45,976 bases of DNA from Candidatus Nanopelagicaceae bacterium (GTDB lineage: Bacteria; Actinomycetota; Actinomycetes; Nanopelagicales; Nanopelagicaceae). Of this stretch, positions 7,067 to 17,169 are shown piece by piece (within the stretch, counting starts at the first letter, position 1; each line of letters starts with the position of its first letter). The stretch covers positions 1-45,976 of the forward strand of contig CANGLK010000008.1 in assembly GCA_947454735.1 (NCBI GenBank), read 5' to 3'. The notes under the pieces were generated by a model. The model made no database searches. It worked only from the letters and a program-made list of their open reading frames with translations, and was not told where the DNA came from. Position numbers and translations under genes: made by a program.

Positions 7067-9717
7067 TTGAACTTCTTACCTGAACCGCATGGGCATGGGC
7101 TGTTACGAGATACATCACCTGTTGTGACAACGCCATTCTCATCTGCAGCTGTGTACTGCAGCGGAACTGATTGAGCAGGCTTGCTCTCAAGACCCTTAGC
7201 TTGAATCTGTGATCCATCGCCTTCAATTGTGACTTCAACATTAAAGACCAAGCTTGCAAGCTCTTCCTTAATTGCATCCATCATCGCTGAGAAGAGTTCG
7301 TAGCCTTCACGCTGATATTCAACGAGCGGATCGCGCTGCGCCATAGCACGTAGCCCAATTCCCTCTTGGAGGTAATCCATCTCGTAGAGGTGTTCACGCC
7401 AGCGACGATCGAGCACTGAAAGGAGAACCTTGCGCTCTAGTTCGCGGAGAACATCTGTTCCGAGATTAGCTTCGCGCTCTGCATAGGCTTTGCGGGCATC
7501 TTCGAGAATCTTCTCTTCCAAGAAATCTGCATCGAGAGCAGCTGCTCCGCCAATCTCTGCGAGCAACTGCTCTGATGTAAAGGAGATTGGATAGACAAGC
7601 TTGAGAGCTGTCCAGAGATCTGCGAGGTTCCAATCTTCGCTAAAGCCCTCTGCCGTCGCTGCGCGAACATATGCAGAGATTGTCTCGGCTACGAAATCCT
7701 GAACCTGCGAGCCAATATCTTTTCCTTCAAGGACAAGGCGACGCTCGCTATAGATAACGAGGCGTTGGCGATTCATAACATCGTCATACTTCAAAACATT
7801 CTTACGGATCTCAAAGTTCTGAGCTTCAACCTGTGTCTGAGCAGAACGGATTGCGTTAGAGACCATCTTGGATTCGATTGGTTCATCCTCTGGCAGACCT
7901 GCTGCAAGGAGGAATCGCTCAACGAGCGCAGAGTTAAAGCGACGCATAAGTTCATCTTGAAGTGAGAGGTAGAAACGTGACTCTCCTGGATCACCTTGGC
8001 GACCAGATCGTCCACGGAGCTGGTTATCAATTCGACGTGATTCGTGGCGCTCAGTTCCGAGAACATAGAGACCACCGAGACCAATTACCTCTTCGTGATC
8101 CTTCTCAACTGCCGCCTTCTGCTTTGCAATCTCTGCAGGCCATGCCACTTCGTACTCTGTTGCATTATCTACTGGTGAGAGACCGCGACGTTGCAGTTCG
8201 AAGTCAGCCATAAACTCTGGATTACCACCGAGCATAATGTCGGTTCCGCGACCTGCCATATTGGTAGCAACTGTTACTGCGCCCTTCACACCTGCGCGTG
8301 CAACGATTGAAGCTTCACGTTCATGGTGCTTTGCATTGAGAACTTCGTGAGGAACTCCGGCCTTCTTAAGGAGCGCAGAGAGTTCTTCTGACTTCTCAAC
8401 CGAGACAGTACCTACGAGAACCGGCTGGCCTTTGCGGTGGCGCTCTGCGATATCGCGAACTACAGCGTGGAACTTTCCAAGCTCTGACTTGTAGACGAGG
8501 TCAGCCTGGTCAATACGCTGCATTCCGCGGTTGGTAGGAATTGGTACAACGCCAAGTTTGTAGATCTGATGGAATTCAGATGCCTCTGTCATTGCAGTAC
8601 CTGTCATACCTGAGATCTTCTCGTAGAGGCGGAAGTAGTTCTGCAAAGTAATCGTTGCAAGGGTCTGGTTCTCATCCTTGATTTCAATGCGTTCTTTCGC
8701 CTCAAGCGCCTGGTGGAGACCTTCGCTATAGCGACGTCCAGCCAACATACGACCTGTGTGCTCATCCACGATTAATAGCTCGCCATTCATGACGACATAA
8801 TCCTTATCGCGCTTAAAGAGTTCTTTCGCGCGAACAGCATTGTTGAGATAGCCGATGAGAGTTGTATTTGCTGCCTCGTAGAGATTCTCAATCTCAAGGA
8901 GCTGCTCAACCTTTGTAACACCATCTTCAAGAATTCCGATGGTCTTTTTCTTCTCATCTACTTCGTAATGTTCATCTCGATTAAGCTTCGTTGCAATATT
9001 TGCAAACTCGACATACCACTTCGTTGCCTTATCGGCTGGCCCGCTGATAATCAAAGGCGTACGTGCCTCATCAATCAAAATTGAGTCAACTTCATCGACT
9101 ACGGCAAAGAAATGTTCGCGCTGTACGCAGTCGTCGAGCGACCATGCCATATTGTCGCGAAGGTAATCAAAGCCAAATTCATTATTTGTTCCATAAGTAA
9201 TATCCGATGCATATGCTGCGCGGCGCTCTGCTGGAGTCATGCTGTTGAGAATGACGCCAACTGAGAGACCGAGGAAGCGATGGATGCGACCCATCCACTC
9301 GCTATCGCGCTCTGCGAGGTAATCGTTAACAGTTACAACGTGCACGCCTTTTCCTGCGAGGGCATTGAGATAAGAAGGCAGAGTTGCAACGAGAGTCTTA
9401 CCTTCACCGGTACGCATTTCAGCAATATTTCCAAGATGGAGCGCAGCTCCACCCATCAACTGAACATCGTAATGGCGCTGACCGAGGGTGCGCTTTGCAG
9501 CTTCGCGAACTACTGCGAATGCTTCAGGAAGAATGTCATCGAGGGTCTCGCCTGCTGTGAGGCGCTTCTTAAACTCATCTGTCTTTGCGCGGAGCGCATC
9601 ATCGCTGAGCGGTGAGATTGAACCCTCAAAGCTGTTTACCTTATCGACAATCTTGCCGAGATCGCGAAGGATCTTGCCTTCGCCAGCACGCATGATTCGA
9701 TCTAAAAGCTTTGACAT
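7045..9717 (-). CDS. secA: preprotein translocase ATPase SecA (SecA1 type)
   Basis: SecA is the motor that drives secretory proteins through SecYEG. At 890 residues it is full length. Visible motifs are Walker [14 protein letters not shown], the DEAD-like box [21 protein letters not shown], the SAT-type motif [42 protein letters not shown] and the C-terminal zinc finger [14 protein letters not shown], which contacts SecB or phospholipid. It is the last gene of the ahcY-mtrA-mtrB-comF-secA run, 25 bases after comF. GAAAGG upstream of ATG is a modest Shine-Dalgarno. The hpf gene that often separates secA and comF in actinobacteria is absent. Confidence 0.98.
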   Translation of the reverse strand: MSKLLDRIMRAGEGKILRDLGKIVDKVNSFEGSISPLSDDALRAKTDEFKKRLTAGETLDDILPEAFAVVREAAKRTLGQRHYDVQLMGGAALHLGNIAEMRTGEGKTLVATLPSYLNALAGKGVHVVTVNDYLAERDSEWMGRIHRFLGLSVGVILNSMTPAERRAAYASDITYGTNNEFGFDYLRDNMAWSLDDCVQREHFFAVVDEVDSILIDEARTPLIISGPADKATKWYVEFANIATKLNRDEHYEVDEKKKTIGILEDGVTKVEQLLEIENLYEAANTTLIGYLNNAVRAKELFKRDKDYVVMNGELLIVDEHTGRMLAGRRYSEGLHQALEAKERIEIKDENQTLATITLQNYFRLYEKISGMTGTAMTEASEFHQIYKLGVVPIPTNRGMQRIDQADLVYKSELGKFHAVVRDIAERHRKGQPVLVGTVSVEKSEELSALLKKAGVPHEVLNAKHHEREASIVARAGVKGAVTVATNMAGRGTDIMLGGNPEFMADFELQRRGLSPVDNATEYEVAWPAEIAKQKAAVEKDHEEVIGLGGLYVLGTERHESRRIDNQLRGRSGRQGDPGESRFYLSLQDELMRRFNSALVERFLLAAGLPEDEPIESKMVSNAIRSAQTQVEAQNFEIRKNVLKYDDVMNRQRLVIYSERRLVLEGKDIGSQVQDFVAETISAYVRAATAEGFSEDWNLADLWTALKLVYPISFTSEQLLAEIGGAAALDADFLEEKILEDARKAYAEREANLGTDVLRELERKVLLSVLDRRWREHLYEMDYLQEGIGLRAMAQRDPLVEYQREGYELFSAMMDAIKEELASLVFNVEVTIEGDGSQIQAKGLESKPAQSVPLQYTAADENGVVTTGDVSRNSPCPCGSGKKFKRCHGAA

Positions 9718-9742
9718 GGAGGAACCTTTCGCAACGAGGGCT

Positions 9743-10390
9743 TTATCTTAGTGGCTGGGCCAGAGCGGCCGTTACGGCCCCAATCACCTGAATTCCCGCA
9801 TATCTCAAGGCGCGAGCCGCCTCAATGAGGGTCGCACCTGTCGTTACTAGGTCATCAACCAGAACTGCATTTCCATACAGTCCAACTTCCATTTCTACAA
9901 CAAAGGCACCCTCGAGATTATTCCGTCGCCCTTGGAGATCCAGGCCGCTCTGATCTCTCACCCGTCTGCCGTGAAGGAGCGGTGATTGAAGCGGAATTCT
10001 GAATTTCTCCGAAGCTGGACCTGCCATCTCTTTAATGAATTCGCGTCCTCGCAATCTTGTTGCGCTCTTGCGCGAAGGAATAGGAATCAAATAATCCACC
10101 CATTCTTCTCTCAGGAGATTTTCGAGTGAGTGCGTTATGGCGCTTGAAATTAATACATCTGCCCTTTCGAGATGATTCTCTTTAGCAGCAAGGATTACCT
10201 TTTGAGCAATAGGTGAATAAAGAACGCTTGAGGTCACTCGTAAAGATTCTTTACCTCTTCCAATATGAGTGATGTAGATATGAGGGTTCCATCCTCGTCT
10301 GCATTTCGAGCAGAGGGATAAACCAAGAGCGCTACAAGAGATGCAACGCGATGGAAAGAGAAGTTCGTTAAGAGATTGAATGAATTCCAC
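9743..10390 (-). CDS. comF: ComF family phosphoribosyltransferase-like protein
   Basis: This is a 215-residue ComF/GntX-type protein. A zinc-ribbon-like CxxC pair (C16, C19, C27, C30) is followed by a type I PRTase fold with the PRPP loop [20 protein letters not shown] near the C-terminus. ComF homologues assist DNA uptake in competent bacteria, but their reaction is not established. It begins with GTG at 10390; no other start exists in the short open stretch upstream. It follows mtrB by 31 bases. In mycobacteria lpqB lies between mtrB and comF; here there is no room for it. Confidence 0.88.
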   Translation of the reverse strand: MEFIQSLNELLFPSRCISCSALGLSLCSKCRRGWNPHIYITHIGRGKESLRVTSSVLYSPIAQKVILAAKENHLERADVLISSAITHSLENLLREEWVDYLIPIPSRKSATRLRGREFIKEMAGPASEKFRIPLQSPLLHGRRVRDQSGLDLQGRRNNLEGAFVVEMEVGLYGNAVLVDDLVTTGATLIEAARALRYAGIQVIGAVTAALAQPLR

Positions 10391-10421
10391 CGAAGTATCT
10401 TTGCGGTAGATAGCTACTCGA

Positions 10422-11990
10422 TTACTGGTAGAAAACTTCCTCGTGGAAATCTTCTGGCGTTGGTTTGATGGGACGGCTCAGAATAGCTTCGCCTGCATTT
10501 CGTGGCAGGGTAAGTACAAAGTGCGCACCTTTGCCAGGACGTCCCCATGCATCGAGCTCGCCATTGTGAAGACGGGCATCTTCTAGTGCAATTGAGAGAC
10601 CCAACCCTGTTCCGCCTCGGACACGGGCGCGAGATGGATCAGCCCGCCAGAAACGATCGAATACTCGGATGAGTGAAGATTCATCGAGACCGGTACCAAA
10701 GTCACGAACACCGACAGCTACCTCTGTATCAGTCGACTTAATCTGAATTTCAATGGGAGTGCCATCGCAATGATCGAGAGCATTAGACAACAAATTACGC
10801 ATAATGCGCTCAACGCGACGCATATCTGCCTTGACGGTCACAACAGAGTTATCAGACTTTGTCGATACCCCTGATGTCTTCTCATCGGTATCAACACCAA
10901 GGTCATGCACAGATCGTTTAATGAGGGCAATCAAATCAAATTCAACAGGTTCAAGAACGGCGACTTCTGCATCAAAACGGCTCACTTCGAGGAGGTCTTC
11001 AAGCAAGCGCTCAAACCTATCGAGCTGCGCCACGAGCAACTCAGCGCTTCGTGCAACCGGAGCCTCGAAAGTGGTGCGGTGGTTATAGATAACCTCTGAT
11101 GCCATTCGAAGAGTTGTCAGTGGGGTACGAAGTTCATGAGAGACATCAGAGACAAATCGCTGTTGCACTCGAGAGAGATTCTCAAGACGAGAAATCTGCT
11201 GCTCAATAGAGGCAGCCATATCATTAAACGAAATGGCGAGTGTCGCTAATTCATCCTTAGAGGAGATGGGAAGGCGAAGATCAAATTCACCTTGAGTAAA
11301 TTGCTTGGCCACCGATGCTGCTTCACGTACCGGCCTTACAACTTGTCGAACCACAAGCCAAGTAATCAAGGCGATAAGAAAGATCAGGGCAAAGCCCGTT
11401 ACAAAGAGGGAATTTTGAATAAGTTGAATCGTGGATCCTTGGCTCGCTAGCGAGAAAACCACATACATCTCATATCGACCTGCGCCAGGAATGTTGATTC
11501 GGTTTCCAACAAAGAGAGAGTCGATGCTGGCGCTTGCTGAATATTGAAGTCGACCGTATTCGTATTGGAGAGTTGAATCTTTAAGAATTCTATTTCTCAC
11601 ACCGGAAGGAATGGATTCACTCAGAGCGTTATTTGAGGCCATCTCATATGAAACTTTAGAAGTTTTTGTAGTTGGAGTCTTTACAATCAATACCTCGCGA
11701 GGCTGCTCTTTAATTCCTTGAGTGGTTCCATCGACAACGATTTCTGCAAGGATTTTCTTTCGTTCTTCGACCGTGTTCCCCTGAGAAATTAGGAGCTGAT
11801 ATTGGGCATTAAAGAAAGCTAGACGGGCTTCCGCAAGGGATGAGTTGAGGTTGGTAGAGCGAATTCCATCTGAAAGTCGTGAGTAGAGAGCAGATCCGGT
11901 AAGCCAGACAACACCTAGAGAGAGCAGGACTGTTGATGTAACAACCTTTGCGCCCAGCGAACGTTGAAAGGCAAGACGGAGTCTTGTCAT
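10422..11990 (-). CDS. mtrB: sensor histidine kinase MtrB
   Basis: MtrB is the membrane sensor of the MtrAB system controlling cell division and wall metabolism in actinobacteria. The 522-residue protein has TM1 at about 16-36, an extracytoplasmic domain to about 190, TM2 at about 192-214, HAMP (about 215-269), HisKA with FVSDVSHELRTPLTTL (phospho-His H285) and HATPase with the N-box NLLSNALDHC and GTGLGLSIALED. ATG 11990 starts one base after the mtrA stop (TAGAATG), so translation is coupled. The usual partner lipoprotein gene lpqB is missing downstream. Confidence 0.95.
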   Translation of the reverse strand: MTRLRLAFQRSLGAKVVTSTVLLSLGVVWLTGSALYSRLSDGIRSTNLNSSLAEARLAFFNAQYQLLISQGNTVEERKKILAEIVVDGTTQGIKEQPREVLIVKTPTTKTSKVSYEMASNNALSESIPSGVRNRILKDSTLQYEYGRLQYSASASIDSLFVGNRINIPGAGRYEMYVVFSLASQGSTIQLIQNSLFVTGFALIFLIALITWLVVRQVVRPVREAASVAKQFTQGEFDLRLPISSKDELATLAISFNDMAASIEQQISRLENLSRVQQRFVSDVSHELRTPLTTLRMASEVIYNHRTTFEAPVARSAELLVAQLDRFERLLEDLLEVSRFDAEVAVLEPVEFDLIALIKRSVHDLGVDTDEKTSGVSTKSDNSVVTVKADMRRVERIMRNLLSNALDHCDGTPIEIQIKSTDTEVAVGVRDFGTGLDESSLIRVFDRFWRADPSRARVRGGTGLGLSIALEDARLHNGELDAWGRPGKGAHFVLTLPRNAGEAILSRPIKPTPEDFHEEVFYQ

Positions 11991-11991
11991 T

Positions 11992-12672
11992 CTAAGAAGC
12001 GCCGCCTGCCTTATATCCAACACCGCGCACTGTCATCACGATCTCTGGATGTTCTGGGTCATGTTCAATCTTTGAACGAAGACGTTGCACGTGCACATTA
12101 ACAAGGCGAGTATCGGTTGAGTGGCGATATCCCCACACCTCACTGAGAAGTGCATCGCGCGTAAAGACTCGACCTGGATCTTTCGCAAGTGCAACCAGGA
12201 GATCGAACTCCAAACGGGTCAAGGTAATTGCCTTTGCTCCTCGTTGAACTACATGTGCAGTCACATCAATCGTGAGATCGCCGATTGTAAGAATTCCCGT
12301 GACATCGGCATTTGTGCGACGAAGTCGGGTACGAATTCGCGCGATTAACTCTGCCTCATCGCGGAAAGGCTTCTGCATGTAATCATCTGCGCCAGCTTCG
12401 AGCCCTCGAACAATGTCGAGGGTCTCGCCCTTTGCGCTTAACATCACGATCGGCACAACTGATTCTTGACGAATCAGCGTACAGACCTCGATGCCATCTA
12501 ACCCTGGAAGCATCACATCGAGGAGAACGAGGTCTGGAGGATTATTTCTAAATGCCTCAAGTGCCTCGTCTCCGCGATTGACGAGATCTACATCAAAACC
12601 TGAACTTGTTAAGACAATTCCAAGCATTTCAGCAAGATCTAGATCGTCATCGACGACCAGGATTCGTGCCAT
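11992..12672 (-). CDS. mtrA: response regulator MtrA
   Basis: This is an OmpR/PhoB-type regulator of 226 residues. The receiver domain has acidic pocket D8-D9, phosphoacceptor D52 (LVLLDVMLPGLDG) and K101 (MQKPF). The winged-helix DNA-binding domain ends with TRLVNVHVQRLRSKIE and VRGVGYKAG. In mycobacteria and streptomycetes MtrA controls dnaA, rpf/wall hydrolase and division genes. Its ATG directly follows the ahcY stop with no intervening base, and mtrB follows one base after its stop, so ahcY, mtrA and mtrB probably share an mRNA. Confidence 0.96.
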   Translation of the reverse strand: MARILVVDDDLDLAEMLGIVLTSSGFDVDLVNRGDEALEAFRNNPPDLVLLDVMLPGLDGIEVCTLIRQESVVPIVMLSAKGETLDIVRGLEAGADDYMQKPFRDEAELIARIRTRLRRTNADVTGILTIGDLTIDVTAHVVQRGAKAITLTRLEFDLLVALAKDPGRVFTRDALLSEVWGYRHSTDTRLVNVHVQRLRSKIEHDPEHPEIVMTVRGVGYKAGGAS

Positions 12673-13950
<1,278 letters not shown>

Positions 13951-14066
13951 TTATATCTCCCTAGATAGGCTGTAAAGAGAGCTTCATGAATTGATTAGCT
14001 CTTCTATTTTTCGCTTGACCTTCGGCGTAGGGCTCTACTGTGCTGATCGGCTATGGGCATAGATTA
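13951..14066 (-). promoter_or_regulatory. ahcY leader region with candidate -10 and hairpin
   Basis: On the minus strand TAATCT (14061-14066) is a -10 candidate, predicting a leader of about 100 bases. The leader holds a possible hairpin AGAGCT/AGCTCT (13978-13983 and 13997-14002, 13-base loop) and a small GTAG/CTAC hairpin (14027-14038). The Shine-Dalgarno GGGAG follows. I do not recognise a known SAM or SAH riboswitch core in it. Confidence 0.35.
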
Positions 14067-14098
14067 CTAGCCAGAAGCTGGAAAGGCAGAATTAGAGG

Positions 14099-15451
14099 TT
14101 AGGCGCGTATGGTGTTGAGAACTGAATCACGGATGGATTCCATCTCCCGTGCGGTCGTAGCCTCAACGTTGAGTCGAAGGAGAGGCTCAGTATTTGAGGC
14201 GCGAAGATTGAACCACCAGCTCTCGCCGTTAACCGTTAATCCATCGAGGTGGTCGAGTTCAACGCCAGCTAGCGCGCCATAGTGTTCTTCAATCTTCTTT
14301 GTCGATGCAGCTGCATCAGAGACCGTTGAATTGATCTCACCGCTAGAGATGTAACGATTAAAAGGCGCGAGCAGTTGAGATAGCCGAACGTCGCTCTCCC
14401 CTAACGCTGCGATTGCATGGAGCGCTGCAAGCATTCCAGAATCTGCCCGCCAGAAATCGCGGAAGTAGAAGTGACCTGAATGTTCGCCACCGAAAACGGC
14501 GCCAGTCTCTGCCATCAACTTCTTGATGTAAGAGTGACCGACACGAGAGCGCACGGATGTACCGCCATTTTCTTCGACGACCTCGCGCACTGATTTCGAT
14601 GAGATGAGGTTGTAAATAATCGTTGATCCTGGGTACTTTGCGAGTTCGCGAGTGGCAATCAGACCTGTGAGAGCAGATGGGTTAACGAGCTCACCTTTCT
14701 CATCCACCAAGAAGCAGCGATCTGCATCGCCATCAAATGCCAATCCGATATCAGCTTTATGCTTCTTAACAGCTGCTTGAAGATCGCGAAGATTTTCTGG
14801 GTCGATTGGATTTGCCTCGTGGTTAGGGAAAGTTCCATCGAGTTCGTAATACATCTCGATGACCTCGGCGTTAAGACGAGCGAAAACTGCAGGCGCAGTA
14901 TGGCCTGCCATTCCATTTCCGGCATCAATCACAATCTTGAGTGGACGAATTGATGTAAGGCTGACGAGATTAAGGAGATGCGTTACATAATCATCAAGCA
15001 TCTCTTTGCGACGTTCAACGCCCACTTGGCTCAATGGAATTGGCGATCCCTCATTTACAAATTTTTCAATGGTGAGTAAGCCAGATTCTTTTCCGATTGG
15101 ACGTGCACCGCTAAGGCACATCTTGATTCCGTTATAAGCAGCTGGGTTATGGCTCGCTGTAAACATGGCGCCGGGGAGATTGAGCTTTCCGGCTGCGAAG
15201 TAGAGCATGTCGGTAGAGGCGAGTCCAATTCGAAAGACGTCGAGTCCTTGCGATGTCACGCCAGCGCTAAATGCATCTGCAAGTTCGGGAGATGATGGGC
15301 GCATATCTTCACCAATAACAACTGTGCCAGGTTCGCGCTCTGCTTTGAGAAATCTTGCGAAGGCGGCACCTGTCGCAAATGTAAATTCTGGAGTGATCTC
15401 GTCGCCGACAAGTCCACGAATGTCATATGCCTTAAAGATTGCTGCGCTCAT
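14099..15451 (-). CDS. manB: phosphomannomutase/phosphoglucomutase
   Basis: This alpha-D-phosphohexomutase (450 residues) interconverts mannose-6-P and mannose-1-P (or glucose phosphates), feeding GDP-mannose synthesis together with manC at 20.7 kb. Motifs are the phosphoserine loop TASHNPAAYNG (S100), metal loop FDGDADR (D240, D242, D244), sugar loop GGEHSGHF (about 321-328) and phosphate loop RASNTEP (from R417). Gene order manB-DUF3499 matches M. tuberculosis Rv3257c-Rv3258c. TACTAT 6 bases before ATG indicates its own leaderless promoter, although DUF3499 ends only 24 bases upstream. Confidence 0.93.
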   Translation of the reverse strand: MSAAIFKAYDIRGLVGDEITPEFTFATGAAFARFLKAEREPGTVVIGEDMRPSSPELADAFSAGVTSQGLDVFRIGLASTDMLYFAAGKLNLPGAMFTASHNPAAYNGIKMCLSGARPIGKESGLLTIEKFVNEGSPIPLSQVGVERRKEMLDDYVTHLLNLVSLTSIRPLKIVIDAGNGMAGHTAPAVFARLNAEVIEMYYELDGTFPNHEANPIDPENLRDLQAAVKKHKADIGLAFDGDADRCFLVDEKGELVNPSALTGLIATRELAKYPGSTIIYNLISSKSVREVVEENGGTSVRSRVGHSYIKKLMAETGAVFGGEHSGHFYFRDFWRADSGMLAALHAIAALGESDVRLSQLLAPFNRYISSGEINSTVSDAAASTKKIEEHYGALAGVELDHLDGLTVNGESWWFNLRASNTEPLLRLNVEATTAREMESIRDSVLNTIRA

Positions 15452-15457
15452 GCCCTA

Positions 15458-15463
15458 ATAGTA
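15458..15463 (-). promoter_or_regulatory. predicted -10 element for leaderless manB mRNA
   Basis: TACTAT, close to the TATAAT consensus, lies exactly 6 bases before the manB ATG, with no Shine-Dalgarno. Confidence 0.5.
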
Positions 15464-15475
15464 AGAGGTTTATCG

Positions 15476-15838
15476 TTAGGAAGGAACTGCGCGCAAATGT
15501 CCGCGGCGACCGACCTGAGCAACTTGCGCCGCAGATGTAGGAAGCACCTGTTCTTGATGGCTTCGTGCTACTTCGCGAACAGCATCTGCAATCGCCATCA
15601 AATCGTCTTCGCTGGGACCTGGGCCTTCACCATTTGAAATCTGGCGCTCAACGCTCCATCCATTTGGAACGGTAAGTCGTGAGGCATGGCGTTCGCAAAG
15701 ATCGTATGCATGCGGTTCTGAGAATGTTGCAATCTGGCCTAGAACTGCACGGGATTCAGCATAAATGTAGGTAAGAGTCATCGTTGCAGCTGCTCTGCAA
15801 CTCACACGTGAACAGGAGCGACCTGATACCGAACTCAT
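15476..15838 (-). CDS. DUF3499 family zinc-ribbon-like protein
   Basis: This 120-residue protein matches the actinobacterial DUF3499 family (Rv3258c-like). Its conserved core is CSRVSC, then ATMTLTYIYAESRAVLG, then EPHAYDLCERHASRLTVPNGW. The cysteines and His could hold a zinc ion (CxxxxC plus CxxH). The C-terminal 40 residues look disordered. No enzymatic role is known to me. It sits between the envelope genes DUF5719 (32 bases upstream) and manB (24 bases downstream), an order kept in other actinobacteria, and has its own candidate -10. Confidence 0.88.
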   Translation of the reverse strand: MSSVSGRSCSRVSCRAAATMTLTYIYAESRAVLGQIATFSEPHAYDLCERHASRLTVPNGWSVERQISNGEGPGPSEDDLMAIADAVREVARSHQEQVLPTSAAQVAQVGRRGHLRAVPS

Positions 15839-15845
15839 GGATGAA

Positions 15846-15851
15846 AGATTA
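15846..15851 (-). promoter_or_regulatory. predicted -10 element for leaderless DUF3499 mRNA
   Basis: TAATCT lies 7 bases before the ATG at 15838. No Shine-Dalgarno is present. Confidence 0.5.
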
Positions 15852-15870
15852 GTGGGAGAAGGCGGTGAAG

Positions 15871-17169
15871 TTAGGGAATCAACACTCTGATATTTGAACG
15901 AGGTATCGAAGTTCGGGTCAAAGTGCTTCCGATAACAAGTGGCGCATAACCAAATCCGCTCTTCGATGTGATGAGGGCGGCGCCATATGTCTGATCCGAG
16001 CGCTTGGTAATAGTGAATGAGCGAATTCGATCAGAGAGTTGATAGGTGGCAATATCCGAACCTCTTAAGGAGATGCTTCGCTTCTTGCCTTGGATGGAGG
16101 TGAGATCAATATTCACCTCGATCTTATCGCCGGAAAAGATAAGGAGTGGAGCTAAGCCAGTAACGGCAAAGGTTCCCTTCTCCAATTGAGGCGCAGGCGT
16201 GCTCCAAAGGAAGTCAGATTTACCGAGGGAATTTGTCTTGGTGAAGACAGATGCAACAAATGGGCGTTCAGAACTGATACGTAGTGCGAATTTTCCAGAT
16301 TCCATAATGACATCGAGGGGAAGATCGATAACTTTCCCGGCAGGAATCATCATCCCGTCAATACCGGATGGAGAGAAGGTTCCATCTGTGGATCTAATCT
16401 CAACATTTATCTGCGCGCCAACATCACCTGGAATAAGGATGCGAAGCGTGTGAGGCAGTGAGCTCTTCTTACCGGTCTGCTGGGGGATTGCAGGAATTAC
16501 TAAATTCTTAGCGGGGTTCTCTTGAGAATTTACAGTGTCACCACCGAGAGCCTGCAGGCCACGCCCTCTCTCATCTGTAAGAAATGCATTAACGCGACCG
16601 GTTTGTGGAAGCACGTGTATCGCTAGAGAGTGAGATCCTGGTGCAAGCGTTGCGAGTTGAATAGATGTAAAGGAGTTCGCTTTCACTGCAAAGAGCTGAT
16701 CAGCCTGAGCGCCATTCTCTGTAAATACTGTTACCGCAATAAGTGCTTTACCAAGGCCGCTATTAACTAAAGTTAAAGTTCCCTTTGAAGTCACATCGGC
16801 AGTAGCGCCGACAAACCATTGAGAGGTCACTGGCGCAAGACAGGTAGCGCCGCCAGCCCACTCACCTGTACGGGCTTGCCACATCAACGGAGTGACAGAT
16901 TGCGCATCGATCACCGTCGCCTGAGAGCTTCCGGCATATCCACGAGATCGAGCATCCTTAAATGCCATCGTTGAAGTACCGGTCTTGCGAATCTGCATAC
17001 TTGGTGAAGTAAGCGAGATGAGAGAACTCTGGCCAACTTGATTTGGTGGGCAAACAACAGCTGGATAACTCTCAGAATATCGATTGCTCTTCGTTGTAAT
17101 ACTGATGACATTGGTAAAGAGAGCGACTGCAACAAATGCAACAAGGAGTTGAAGTGCGCGAATCTTCAT
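15871..17169 (-). CDS. DUF5719 family secreted or anchored protein
   Basis: This is a 432-residue protein with an N-terminal signal or anchor (about residues 7-24, LQLLVAFVAVALFTNVI) and an otherwise extracytoplasmic, beta-rich, Ser/Thr-rich sequence. A conserved early AVVCPP segment agrees with DUF5719, a family commonly paired with a GT2 glycosyltransferase in actinobacteria. The start overlaps the stop of that glycosyltransferase by one base (TAATG), so the two are translated together and probably cooperate at the membrane. Function is unknown. I see no catalytic motif. Confidence 0.78.
   Translation of the reverse strand: MKIRALQLLVAFVAVALFTNVISITTKSNRYSESYPAVVCPPNQVGQSSLISLTSPSMQIRKTGTSTMAFKDARSRGYAGSSQATVIDAQSVTPLMWQARTGEWAGGATCLAPVTSQWFVGATADVTSKGTLTLVNSGLGKALIAVTVFTENGAQADQLFAVKANSFTSIQLATLAPGSHSLAIHVLPQTGRVNAFLTDERGRGLQALGGDTVNSQENPAKNLVIPAIPQQTGKKSSLPHTLRILIPGDVGAQINVEIRSTDGTFSPSGIDGMMIPAGKVIDLPLDVIMESGKFALRISSERPFVASVFTKTNSLGKSDFLWSTPAPQLEKGTFAVTGLAPLLIFSGDKIEVNIDLTSIQGKKRSISLRGSDIATYQLSDRIRSFTITKRSDQTYGAALITSKSGFGYAPLVIGSTLTRTSIPRSNIRVLIP

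Noticed and set aside
13951-14098. Possible SAM or SAH riboswitch before ahcY
   Set aside because: No known core (SAM-I, SAM-II, SAM-IV or SAH) could be matched by eye. It is kept only as an uncharacterised leader.
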